Shown piece by piece: positions 17,560 through 25,425 of a stretch of DNA of 64,000 nucleotides. Position numbers and translations under genes: made by a program. Source of the DNA: JAJEAO01 sp963667635. Lineage in GTDB: Bacteria > Acidobacteriota > Vicinamibacteria > Marinacidobacterales > Marinacidobacteraceae. A model generated the notes under the pieces. That model searched no databases and was not told the origin of the DNA. It saw only the letters and a list, made by a program, of their open reading frames with translations. How positions within the stretch are numbered: position 1 is the first letter of the stretch; each line of letters opens with the position of its first letter. The stretch is taken from the NCBI GenBank assembly GCA_965232015.1, contig OZ246946.1:1922001-1986000 (forward strand), in the 5' to 3' direction.

Positions 17560-18726
17560 ATGAATGATTCCCCGGTCCGGACCGGCCTCGACCGCCTCCC
17601 CGACCTCGGCGACCTCCTCCGCGGCTGCCGGGTCGGACTGATCGCAAACCCCTCCTCGGTGACCTCGACGTTCCGGCACGCCCGGGACGTGGTCGCAGGG
17701 CTCCCCGGAGTGACGCTGGCGGCGCTCTTCGCCCCCGAGCACGGGTTCGACGCGGTCGAGCAGGACCTCGTCGAGATCCCCGACGCCGAGGAGCGGGTTC
17801 CGGTCCACAGCCTCTACGGCTCGGTCCGCCGGCCGACCGCGGGCATGCTGGCGGAGCTCGATGCGCTGGTCTTCGACATCCAGGACATCGGCTCCCGCTA
17901 CTACACCTACATCTGGACCATGGCCCACGCGATGGAAGCGTGCGCCGCGACCGGCCGCCGCATCGTGGTGCTCGACCGCCCCAACCCGATCGGAGGGCGT
18001 GAGGTCGAAGGCAATCTCATCCGCGAGGACCACCTCTCGTTCGTGGGCCTCTATCCGTTGCCCAACCGCCACGGGATGACGGCGGGAGAGATCGCCGGTC
18101 TGCTCAACCGCCGCCACGGAATCGGCGCCGACCTCGTGGTCGTCGGCTGCGAGGGCTGGCGGCGGGAGACCTGGCTGGACGACGCCGGCCTCCCCTTCCT
18201 CCCTCCCTCGCCCAACATGCCGACCCTCGACACCGCGGCGGTGTACCCGGGCGGCTGCCTGATCGAGGGGACGAATCTCTCCGAGGGCCGCGGGACCACC
18301 CGCCCGTTCGAGATGGTGGGGGCCCCGTGGATCGAGAGCGGAGCCCTCGCCGAGGCGCTGAACGGCGAGGGGCTCCCCGGAGTGCATTTCCGTCCGGTGC
18401 GATTCCGCCCCACCTTCCACAAGCACGCCGGCGAGGAATGCGGCGGGGTCATGCAGCACGTCACCGACCGCGGCGCCTACCGGCCCTATCGGAGCGGGAT
18501 CGCGCTCATCGCCCACATTCGGCTGCTCTGGCCCGAGCCGTTCGAGTGGCGCGAGCCCCCCTACGAGTACGAGTTCGAGCGACTGCCCATCGACATCCTC
18601 TCCGGCTCCCCGGCGTTGCGCGAAGGGATCGAGGCGGGTCACGGAGTCGAGGAACTCGCGGCGGCCGCCACCGCGGGACGCGCGGATTTCGATCCGGTCC
18701 GGGAGCGCTACCTGCTCTACCGGTAG
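17560..18726 (+). CDS. namZ: DUF1343 exo-beta-N-acetylmuramidase (NamZ-like)
   Basis: 388 residues, DUF1343. A Bacillus subtilis member, NamZ, cleaves terminal MurNAc from peptidoglycan fragments (established for the family). Motifs seen: GLIANPSSVT, FAPEHGFD, DIQDIGSRYYTYIWTM, VLDRPNPIGG and EGTNLSEGRGTTRPFEMVGAP. Unlike most relatives it has no signal peptide, so it may act on recycled muropeptides in the cytoplasm. The start is ATG 17560; the open frame extends upstream across the antisense phd-relE region but is not protein-like there. Confidence 0.88.
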   Translation: MNDSPVRTGLDRLPDLGDLLRGCRVGLIANPSSVTSTFRHARDVVAGLPGVTLAALFAPEHGFDAVEQDLVEIPDAEERVPVHSLYGSVRRPTAGMLAELDALVFDIQDIGSRYYTYIWTMAHAMEACAATGRRIVVLDRPNPIGGREVEGNLIREDHLSFVGLYPLPNRHGMTAGEIAGLLNRRHGIGADLVVVGCEGWRRETWLDDAGLPFLPPSPNMPTLDTAAVYPGGCLIEGTNLSEGRGTTRPFEMVGAPWIESGALAEALNGEGLPGVHFRPVRFRPTFHKHAGEECGGVMQHVTDRGAYRPYRSGIALIAHIRLLWPEPFEWREPPYEYEFERLPIDILSGSPALREGIEAGHGVEELAAAATAGRADFDPVRERYLLYR

Positions 18727-18737
18727 CGTTATATCGG

Positions 18738-18782
18738 AGCGCCGGACTCCGCCGGTCCTCCCCCAGTTCTCCCGGTGGGGGC
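18738..18782. repeat. composite hairpin plus 20-bp module
   Basis: Hairpin CGGAGCGCCGGACTCCG at 18738-18754, then a truncated module (CCGGTCCTCCC) and a complete 20-bp module CCAGTTCTCCCGGTGGGGGC at 18763-18782. It lies in the 115-nt gap between the convergent namZ and DUF1801 genes. The same hairpin-module combination recurs near 39799. Confidence 0.8.
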
Positions 18783-18841
18783 TAGGGGCCCGGCAATCTG
18801 TCGAAGCCAAACCGGGGAGTGCTGACGTTCCCCCGGTGCGG

Positions 18842-19288
18842 TCAGGTCGGAAAGGTCAGCCCCCACCCCTCGAGCGCCGCGGCCTGTTTCACCCACGCCT
18901 CCATCTGCGCGTCGTCGAGAGCGCCCTCCTCGATGTTCACCCACCGGGCGTCCGGGTCCTTGCCCCGATGCGGCGGAAGCGGATCGAGCGACGCGCCGCG
19001 GAAGAAGGTCACCTTGACGTGCCGGGCGAAGCAGTGGACGTTGAGAAACCAGCCGGTTTCGCGAGTCCCGTAAAACGGCGAGTTCCATCGGACCGCCTTC
19101 ACCACATCCGGCGCCGCGCGCTCGATGAGCGCGTCGAGCCGGCGTCCGAGATCGCTCTTCCAGCCCGGCATGGCGGCGATCCAGGCCTGCACCGGGGCGT
19201 CCCCGTCGGCCTTCGGGATCTGCGGGTTCCCGCCGGACAGGAGGCGGACCTTGCCAGGCGTCGAGCCGGCCGTCATGGGTCGTCGCAT
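18842..19288 (-). CDS. DUF1801 domain protein
   Basis: 148-residue cytosolic protein of the DUF1801/YdhG type, function unknown. Family features are APVQAWIAAMPGWKSDLGRR, VVKAVRWNSPFYGTRETGWF and HVKVTFFRGASL. Either ATG 19288 or ATG 19276 could start it; the latter overlaps the stop of a 27-codon frame upstream as ATGA. Convergent with namZ across a repeat-containing gap. Confidence 0.8.
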   Translation of the reverse strand: MRRPMTAGSTPGKVRLLSGGNPQIPKADGDAPVQAWIAAMPGWKSDLGRRLDALIERAAPDVVKAVRWNSPFYGTRETGWFLNVHCFARHVKVTFFRGASLDPLPPHRGKDPDARWVNIEEGALDDAQMEAWVKQAAALEGWGLTFPT

Positions 19289-19356
19289 CGGGCCGCGACC
19301 GTCACCTGGTTCTCCTCGTAGTAGCTCACGTCGAGGGCGGAGGCGATTCGCTGCAT
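19273..19356 (-). CDS. possible 27-residue leader ORF
   Basis: ATG 19356 to TGA 19273 encodes MQRIASALDVSYYEENQVTV plus seven residues. Its stop overlaps the second possible start of the DUF1801 gene (ATGA), so it could be a coupled leader peptide. It is equally likely to be the surviving tail of a deleted gene or chance. No ribosome site was seen. Confidence 0.2.
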   Translation of the reverse strand: MQRIASALDVSYYEENQVTVAARCDDP

Positions 19357-19427
19357 GGGTGGGCTCCGGCCCCGATTATGTCCTCAGCGGTGCCTGGTCC
19401 GCCGGGTACTCTGCGCCGGAGCCCGCC

Positions 19428-20156
19428 GTGATCACCCCACCCGACGGCCCCCCTCCGATCGCTTCACCAGCCCACCCATGGGACCTCTCCCCGCGCGAGG
19501 CCATCCAGCTCCAGCGCGAACTCGCCGCGCGCGTCGTCTCCAGCCCCCCGGATGGCTTCGCGCCGCGCATCGTGGCCGGGGTGGACGCCGCCTTCCCCCG
19601 CGCCGCCGGGGGCCGAGCCCGGGACGTGGTGGCGGCAGCGGTGGCGTGGGACCTCCGCGAGCGCGCCGTGGTCGAGACGCGAACCATCCGGCGGCCGCTG
19701 TCCTTCCCCTACGTCCCGGGCCTCCTCTCCTTCCGGGAAGCGCCCGCGGCTCTCGAGGCGCTGACCTCTCTCGAGACCCCGGTGGATGCCGTGATCACCG
19801 ACGGGCACGGCCTGGCGCACCCCCGTCGGTTCGGGCTCGCCTGCCATCTCGGCGTGCTCACCGGCCTGCCGACCGCGGGCTGCGCCAAGAGCGTCCTGGT
19901 GGGTGACTTCGACCCGCCCGGCCTCGAACGAGGGTCCCGGACCCTCCTGGTCCATCGGGAGGAGACCGTCGGCGCCGTCGTCCGAACCAGGGCCCGCGTG
20001 TCGCCGGTCTTCGTGAGCGTCGGACACCGCCTCGACCTCGAGGCGGCGGTTCGGCTCGTCCTCGCCGCCGGGGCCGGATTCCGTCTCCCCGAGCCGACCC
20101 GGCGCGCCGACCGGGCCTGCGCGGCGGCGCGCCGGGATCCGGCTTCGCTGCTATAG
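19428..20156 (+). CDS. nfi: Endonuclease V (deoxyinosine 3'-endonuclease)
   Basis: Repairs deaminated adenine by nicking the second phosphodiester bond 3' of inosine. 242 residues from GTG 19428. Key motifs: IVAGVDAAFPRAAG (metal-binding Asp), FPYVPGLLSFREAPAALEAL, AVITDGHGLAHPRRFGLACH and LPTAGCAKSVLVG. All fit bacterial Nfi. The frame is open upstream of the GTG but lacks conserved sequence. Probably monocistronic. Confidence 0.92.
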   Translation: MITPPDGPPPIASPAHPWDLSPREAIQLQRELAARVVSSPPDGFAPRIVAGVDAAFPRAAGGRARDVVAAAVAWDLRERAVVETRTIRRPLSFPYVPGLLSFREAPAALEALTSLETPVDAVITDGHGLAHPRRFGLACHLGVLTGLPTAGCAKSVLVGDFDPPGLERGSRTLLVHREETVGAVVRTRARVSPVFVSVGHRLDLEAAVRLVLAAGAGFRLPEPTRRADRACAAARRDPASLL

Positions 20157-20257
20157 GGTCTCCGGCAACGGCGACTTCGGGCGCCGGGACTGCGCTCCGG
20201 CGCGGCGGGCCCGAGGCCGACGACCATGCTTCTCACAGACCAGAGGAGGTCCATCCC

Positions 20258-20626
20258 GTGCTCCGAACGATCTTCGCCGGAGTCCTGCTCGCCGCAGGTC
20301 TCGCGGTTCTCCCCAGCGCCGGTTCTGCGTCTGGCTCCATCGGCGTCGGCGCCGGCAAACTGAGTCCCCGGGCGGCCTATGCCCAGGGCAAGGCGCTGAC
20401 CTACTCCGAACTCGTCTGCGACGACGAGTGCCCGCTCGCGAAGAGCGAGCTCGACGCCGATCGCGCCCGCAGCCTGACGGCGAGCCTCGAGGCCGCCTAC
20501 GACGGCGAAACGACCGGTACCCCGGACGACGAGGCCGTGCAGGCCCTGTGCGGCGAAGGCGTCGAGGACTGCAATCTCCGCATGGAGACGGTGCACTACT
20601 TCCTGAGCCGCCGGTTCCGGCTCTAG
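20258..20626 (+). CDS. small secreted protein of unknown function
   Basis: 122 residues from GTG 20258, which has a strong AGGAGGT 7 nt upstream. Signal peptide about residues 1-25 (hydrophobic LLAAGLAVLP, then A-S-A). The mature part is acidic, with four cysteines (two in VCDDECP, then LCGEGVEDC) that could form two disulfides. No family recognised. It lies 14 nt before the beta-barrel gene and is presumably co-expressed with it. Confidence 0.75.
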   Translation: MLRTIFAGVLLAAGLAVLPSAGSASGSIGVGAGKLSPRAAYAQGKALTYSELVCDDECPLAKSELDADRARSLTASLEAAYDGETTGTPDDEAVQALCGEGVEDCNLRMETVHYFLSRRFRL

Positions 20627-20640
20627 GGAGGACCCACCCG

Positions 20641-21519
20641 ATGCGAACGAACCGTCGCGTTCTCCAATCGGCCGCCCTCGGGGCGGCTCTCCTTCTGACC
20701 ACGACCGCCTCCGGCTTCGCGCAGGGATCTCCCTGGATCGCCGAGCCGCGGAGCGGGTCGGTCACGATCACCTACGGCCACCAGGCCGCCACCGAGTTCT
20801 GGCGCGCCGAGAACAAGGGACCGACGCCGGGCAACGGCGCCGAGCTGTCCCAGACCACCGGCTGGCTGGACTTCAACTACGCCCTCACCGACGCGGTCGC
20901 GGTGGACGTGCGCTCCGGCTTCGGTCGCAGCCACATCCCGGGACCGGTCGGCCCGACGCCGCAGGAGTCGTTCAGCGGGCTGGTGGACACCAACGTCGCG
21001 CTCACCTGGCGGGTCGTGGACGAGCTGGTCACGAACGGCGCTCCCAGCGTCGCGATCCGCGCCGGCGTCATCGCCGCCGGCGGCTACGAGACCGGCCACA
21101 TCAACTCGCTGGGTGACGGCGGCAACGGCGCCGAAGCCTCGGTGATCGTGGGGCGGTTCGCGGATCGGCTGGGCGTTTCGGGCGAGGTCGGCTACCGCGT
21201 CCGGTCAGCCAACATTCCCGCAGACACCTTCGTCAATCTCGCCGCCTTCCTGGCGCTGACCGACCGGATCTCGGTCGCCGCCGACTACCGCATGGTGAAC
21301 GGTGACGACAGCGGGCTCGACATCGGCGGACCCGGGTTCGCTCCGGACCGCTTCCCCGAGCTCCAGGAGGACGCCCAGCTCGTCGGCGGACGAGTTCTCG
21401 CGACGCTGAACGACGCGTTCTCGCTGAGCGGCTTCTACGGCCAGGTCATCGGCGGCCGCAACACCGCGGCGTCGTCGGTGATCGGCGTCGGGGTCACGTA
21501 CAGCTTCATCACGAACTGA
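20641..21519 (+). CDS. outer-membrane beta-barrel protein (porin/transporter-like)
   Basis: 292 residues with a clear signal peptide (ALGAALLLTTTASGFAQ). The rest alternates polar and hydrophobic residues in strands, for example VAVDVRSGFGR, VSGEVGYRV and ISVAADYRMV, ending SSVIGVGVTYSFITN; the terminal aromatic-rich strand is typical of outer-membrane barrels. GGGAGG-like ribosome site GGGAGG at about 20625. Specificity unknown. Immediately followed by repeat element 1. Confidence 0.78.
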   Translation: MRTNRRVLQSAALGAALLLTTTASGFAQGSPWIAEPRSGSVTITYGHQAATEFWRAENKGPTPGNGAELSQTTGWLDFNYALTDAVAVDVRSGFGRSHIPGPVGPTPQESFSGLVDTNVALTWRVVDELVTNGAPSVAIRAGVIAAGGYETGHINSLGDGGNGAEASVIVGRFADRLGVSGEVGYRVRSANIPADTFVNLAAFLALTDRISVAADYRMVNGDDSGLDIGGPGFAPDRFPELQEDAQLVGGRVLATLNDAFSLSGFYGQVIGGRNTAASSVIGVGVTYSFITN

Positions 21520-21526
21520 CTCCTTG

Positions 21527-21841
21527 CAGCCTGTGGATAAGGTCGCGTGAGCACCGAGAGTGGCCCAGTTCTCCCGGCCAGTCCTCCCGGTGGGGGCGGG
21601 GCGGCGCCCGGCTGACCCGGTTCTCCCGGTAGGGGCGGCGCGCGAGGGAGGAATACCGGCTGTATTCCGACCGATGCGCAACGAAGAGCGCCCCGGAGCG
21701 CCAGTTCTCCCGGTGGGGGGGGCGGAGGGGCGCGCCAGTTCTCCCGGTGGGGGCCAGGCGGGGCCCCCACCGGGAGAACTGGGCATCGCCGCTCGAGCCC
21801 CTACCGGGAGAACCGGGCCGCGTGACTTTGTCCACAGGCTG
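21527..21841. mobile_element. MITE-like element, copy 1 (315 bp), loaded with 20-bp modules
   Basis: Ends are inverted repeats: CAGCCTGTGGATAAGGTCGC on the left, and GACTTTGTCCACAGGCTG on the right. The left end contains a consensus DnaA box (TTATCCACA on the minus strand); the right has TTGTCCACA. It carries no coding capacity. Inside are six complete or near-complete 20-bp modules at 21578-21597 (nested in a split copy that begins 21565), 21617-21636, 21701-21720, 21735-21754, and in reverse at 21763-21782 and 21797-21816. Copy 2 (27534-27739) shares the framework but only the last module. It lies between the beta-barrel gene and the DUF547 gene, in a gap (21520-21925) with no other content. 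Confidence 0.85.
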
Positions 21842-21925
21842 CCTGGGGCGGGCGCGGACCAGCCGACCCGCCCGGCTCCCGACGGGCGCCCCCCGGCGTC
21901 CGTCGGAGCCAACCTCAAACGTCGG

Positions 21926-22795
21926 TCAGCGGGCGTCGTTCAGGTCCCAGTCGTACTCGTAGTCGAGGCTGCCCTCGAAGCCCCGGAGGGCGTCGGCGAG
22001 TTCGGGCTCGGCGTAGCGGAGCAGGTGCGCGATGACCCCGGCTTCGTTCCCTCCGAAGTCTTCCTGGAACCAGGTGTAGATGCTGGAGACGACGCCGAAG
22101 GCCTCGTCGAGGAGCTCGGCGCCGCGCGGGTGGTTGACGTAGTCCCGAGCCGCCCGCTCGAGCATCTCCTCCAGCCGCGCCGCGGTATAGACCTCGGGCG
22201 CCAGGTTCGGACATCCGAGGCTGGCGCAGTTCACTGCGTAGTGGATCCGGGGATCCTTCCAGATCGCCCGCAGGATGTCGTGCTCCATGTTGTCGAGCGT
22301 GAGCCGCTGCCCGAGAACCGTGGCGCGTTCGTCGCCCCAGGGGCCGGACAGCGGCACGATGCCCTCGTGGATCTCCCGGATGGAGTCCACCGGGTATTCC
22401 CCGAGAATCGTCTCGACGGTGAGGGCGTTGTAGAAGTTGATCCAGTAGGCCATCTGCTCGTCGCGCGAGTAGGTCCGCGGATCCACCGCCTCGAGATCGG
22501 CGAGGTAGTCCCGCAGGCGCTCGTGATCCGCCTCGTTCGCCCGGAGCCCGCCGTAGTCGAAGAGGTGGATGCCGGAAGGGTCGTCGGTGCGGAGATAGCC
22601 GTCGAGGATGGCCTGCCACGCCGAGTGAGCGATCGTGTTCGCGTTGCGGTCGTCGTGTTCCTCCCACGAGACCCCCGCCCCGGACGAACCGCCGGCGGCG
22701 CACCCGGCCGCCAGCCACGAGAGGGCGAGCAGCCCCGCGACCGCCGGGAGGAAAGAGCCGTCGAGGGCGGCGACGGAGGAAACGGTCCGGGTCAT
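21926..22795 (-). CDS. DUF547 lipoprotein
   Basis: 289 residues. Lipoprotein signal with lipobox LAAGC (cysteine near residue 32). The DUF547 domain is recognised from DEQMAYWINFYNALTVETIL, AVNCASLGCPNLAPEVY and WFQEDFGG. The conserved WxNxYNA...CASxGCP set suggests a papain-like fold, but no biochemical role is established. Last gene of a four-gene operon; its ATG overlaps the GT2 stop. Confidence 0.88.
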   Translation of the reverse strand: MTRTVSSVAALDGSFLPAVAGLLALSWLAAGCAAGGSSGAGVSWEEHDDRNANTIAHSAWQAILDGYLRTDDPSGIHLFDYGGLRANEADHERLRDYLADLEAVDPRTYSRDEQMAYWINFYNALTVETILGEYPVDSIREIHEGIVPLSGPWGDERATVLGQRLTLDNMEHDILRAIWKDPRIHYAVNCASLGCPNLAPEVYTAARLEEMLERAARDYVNHPRGAELLDEAFGVVSSIYTWFQEDFGGNEAGVIAHLLRYAEPELADALRGFEGSLDYEYDWDLNDAR

Positions 22796-23562
22796 GACTG
22801 ATCTTCTCCCTTCTGCGAATCGGTCTGGCGGCGTCGGAGGCGGGTCAGCACCTCCTGGGTGCGAAGCCTAGCGATCATCCCGAGGATCCCGGCGCTGGCG
22901 CCGAACACGCCGCGGACGGTGCCACCCACCTTGGAGCGGCCGTGGCGACGGCGCCTCGTGTCCACCGGGGCCTCCGCGATCCGCAGCCGAACCTGGATCG
23001 CCCTGACCTGCATCTCGACCGTCCACCCGTACGCGCGGTCCCGCATGTCGAGGCGCCGAAGCGCCGCCGTCCGGATGGCGCGGTAGGGGCCGAGATCGCT
23101 CACCCGCCGTCGCCACAGGAGGCGGATGAGAAGGCTCGCGACCCGGTTGCCCACCCGTTGCGGCAACGTGACCGCGCCGGGTTCGGCCCTCCCGAGGACC
23201 CGGGACCCGACCACCAGATCGGCGCCCGAAACGATGCCGTCGAGGAGCCGCAACGCGTGGCGGGCCTCGAACGAGTGGTCGCCATCGGTGAACAGGACGA
23301 CGTCCACCGGCTCGAGCGCGGCGAGCGCGGTGAGGCACGCGATCCCGTAACCGGGCGTCTCCTGCCGCACCACCCGGGCGCCCGCCTGCCGGGCCCGCCG
23401 CGCGGTGGCGTCGTCGGACCCGTTGTCGCACACCACGAAGTCGTCCACGAGCGGCCCGCCGTCGTCGCCGCGGAGCGCGAGGAGGCCTGCCACCACCGGG
23501 CCGATGCTCCGCTCCTCGTCCCGCGCCGGAACGACGACTCCGACCCTCAGTCCCCGGTGCAT
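22792..23562 (-). CDS. family 2 glycosyltransferase (dolichyl-phosphate-mannose-synthase-like)
   Basis: 256 residues. VGVVVPARDEERSIGPVVAG is the GT2 opening, VCDNGSDDATARRA the nucleotide site, and FTDGDHSFE holds the DxD metal site. DLGPYRAIRTAALRRLDM is typical of polyprenyl-phosphate sugar synthases. A C-terminal membrane helix is not obvious. With the neighbouring GT87-like membrane protein it could make and use a lipid-linked mannose or glucose. Start ATG 23562 overlaps the upstream stop. Confidence 0.85.
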   Translation of the reverse strand: MHRGLRVGVVVPARDEERSIGPVVAGLLALRGDDGGPLVDDFVVCDNGSDDATARRARQAGARVVRQETPGYGIACLTALAALEPVDVVLFTDGDHSFEARHALRLLDGIVSGADLVVGSRVLGRAEPGAVTLPQRVGNRVASLLIRLLWRRRVSDLGPYRAIRTAALRRLDMRDRAYGWTVEMQVRAIQVRLRIAEAPVDTRRRRHGRSKVGGTVRGVFGASAGILGMIARLRTQEVLTRLRRRQTDSQKGEDQS

Positions 23563-24878
23563 CAGCGCCGGTCGGCTCGGTCGCCCCGCCTCGTCCGAAG
23601 CAGCCTCGGAAGGGCCACCGCCGCCGCGATCCCGCCGTACTGGAGCGGCGGAACCCACCACGGGTGCCCGAAGGGATGCATCGCGAAGTCCTCGAGGTTG
23701 AGTCCGGTGGCGTAGGACAGAAGCACCGCGACCGACGCGGTCCACGCCCACGGGGAGGGGCGGATCGCGGCGAACGGGAGCAGCCACAACAGGTACCACG
23801 GGTTCACGACCGGGGACAGGAGCAGAAGCAGCCCGTAGAGCCGGTCCCCGGGGAACACCGCGGACCCGTCGCCGCCGGAGCGCAGCCAGAGCCACCCGGC
23901 TCCGGCCAGGAAGAGGGCGCCGCACACGCCGCGGGCGACCGGATCGGACGGGAATGCGCCGAGCAGCGCGAACACCGAGGCGTTGAATTCCCATTCGCGC
24001 GCGAACACGAACAGGGTGGCGAGGTCGGCCCCTCCCGGCCACACGAAGGGCAGGTAGAGGACCCCGAGTCCCGCCGCGAAGGTGACCCCGTGGGCGGGGC
24101 GGGCGGAGCGCAGGACGAACGGCGCCGCCACCAGCGCGAGCACCTTGGCGCCGGTCGCGAACGCCAGACACGCCGCGGCCGCGTGAAGCCGGCGGCCGCG
24201 GGCCAGCAGGACCGCCGCCAGCAGGAAGAACACCGCGAAACCGTCCGGGTGCGCGGTGAACGCCACTTCCTTCACGACCAGCGGGCACCAGGCGTAGAGG
24301 AGCACCCCGCGGGGCGGCGCGAGGCGGAGCAGCACCAGCACCGTGAGGAGGTCGAACACGGAAAACAGCGCCTGAAGCGCCATCACATGGCCCGGCGCCA
24401 GCCAGTACCCGAACCGGAACGCCCACTGCAGTCCGGGGCCGTAGATCGTCGGCAGCTCCGGGAAGTTGATCTGGCCGAGGATCTCCTGGAAGCGCGGCGG
24501 GACGGAGGGGTCGGCGAAGAGCGCCTCGGGCGGGACGCCGTAGGGCGTTCCGACTTCGGCGAACCGGAACCCATCCCAGAGGTAGCGGAAGAAGTCGTCT
24601 TCGAACAGCGGTCCCCCGAAGAGCCCGATCGCGCGGAACACGACCGCCCACAGCAGGAGCCGGCCCACGGGAAACGCCTCCGATCGGCCGCCCCACCATG
24701 CGTAGAGCGCAAACGTGACGGCGGCGACCGCGGCGGAAACGAGGAGGAACGCCGCCACGTCGGGCTCGCCGGGGCGCCGGGCGAGGAGCGCGAGGCCGAA
24801 ATAGAGCGCGGCGCAGAACGCGCCCGCCGCGTCCACCCATCGCGGCGACCGGAGCCAGTCCCGCTCGCGACCCATCAT
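23562..24878 (-). CDS. multi-spanning mannosyltransferase-like membrane protein (GT87/DUF2029 type)
   Basis: 438 residues with about ten hydrophobic segments. The loop after the first helices, GGPLFEDDFFRYLWDGFRF, has the acidic pair expected of GT-C enzymes that use polyprenyl-phosphate sugars. YGPGLQWAFRF and VNPWYLLWLLPFAAI fit polyprenol-mannose transferases. Acceptor unknown. Stop and start codons overlap both neighbours by 3-4 nt, so it is translated with the ATL and GT2 genes. Confidence 0.8.
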   Translation of the reverse strand: MMGRERDWLRSPRWVDAAGAFCAALYFGLALLARRPGEPDVAAFLLVSAAVAAVTFALYAWWGGRSEAFPVGRLLLWAVVFRAIGLFGGPLFEDDFFRYLWDGFRFAEVGTPYGVPPEALFADPSVPPRFQEILGQINFPELPTIYGPGLQWAFRFGYWLAPGHVMALQALFSVFDLLTVLVLLRLAPPRGVLLYAWCPLVVKEVAFTAHPDGFAVFFLLAAVLLARGRRLHAAAACLAFATGAKVLALVAAPFVLRSARPAHGVTFAAGLGVLYLPFVWPGGADLATLFVFAREWEFNASVFALLGAFPSDPVARGVCGALFLAGAGWLWLRSGGDGSAVFPGDRLYGLLLLLSPVVNPWYLLWLLPFAAIRPSPWAWTASVAVLLSYATGLNLEDFAMHPFGHPWWVPPLQYGGIAAAVALPRLLRTRRGDRADRR

Positions 24879-25291
24879 CGCTGGGAGGCGCCCCGCGTCC
24901 CGGGCGCCCGGTCGGGGAAGAACCAGGCGTCCTCGGGCGCCGGTTCGTAAAGCGTCCGCCGGAGGGCCACGCGCCCCCGGTCGTCGAACCTGACGCCTTC
25001 CCGCTCGAGCAGCTCCCGCTGAAGCCCCGGCGGACAGGTTCCGCCCCGCTCGGCGGAGAGTTCGCCGGCGGCGTTGACGACTCGGTGCCAGGGGACGTCC
25101 GGGGGCGAATGCCGGAGCGCCCAGCCCGCCGCCCGCGCCGAGAGCGGGTATCCGGCGGCCGTCACCGCCCGGGCGATCCGGCCGTAGGTGCTCACCCGGC
25201 CGCGGGGGATCCGACGCACCACCGCGCGCACCCGCTCGAACTTGCCGCCGGGGGGTCGGGCGGGAAACGGGTCCGAAGGAGGAAGCGGCAT
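24875..25291 (-). CDS. alkyltransferase-like protein (ATL), active-site Cys replaced by Trp
   Basis: 138 residues of the MGMT C-terminal fold. GKFERVRAVVRRIPRGRVST, YGRIARAVTAAGYPLSARA and RHSPPDVPWHRVV are present. The alkyl-acceptor motif PCHRV reads PWHRV, which defines the ATL group: these bind O6-alkylguanine and flag it for nucleotide excision repair without transferring the alkyl group. First gene of the operon with the two glycosyltransferases and DUF547, an unexpected grouping. Confidence 0.9.
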   Translation of the reverse strand: MPLPPSDPFPARPPGGKFERVRAVVRRIPRGRVSTYGRIARAVTAAGYPLSARAAGWALRHSPPDVPWHRVVNAAGELSAERGGTCPPGLQRELLEREGVRFDDRGRVALRRTLYEPAPEDAWFFPDRAPGTRGASQR

Positions 25292-25425
25292 GACGAGGCC
25301 GATCCGGGGACAGCCGGGCCCCGATGGGATACTAGCGACCGGCCCCCCCTTCCGCGGGCCCCGAGGCGACCCGAGGACCGCCCGCCGGGATGCGGGGCTC
25401 CTTTCCCAGAAACGGAGGCTCGAGC

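Noticed and set aside
21560..21820. CRISPR-like array of short repeats
   Set aside because: Repeat spacing is irregular, both orientations occur, and the intervals are framework sequence shared with copy 2 rather than unique spacers.
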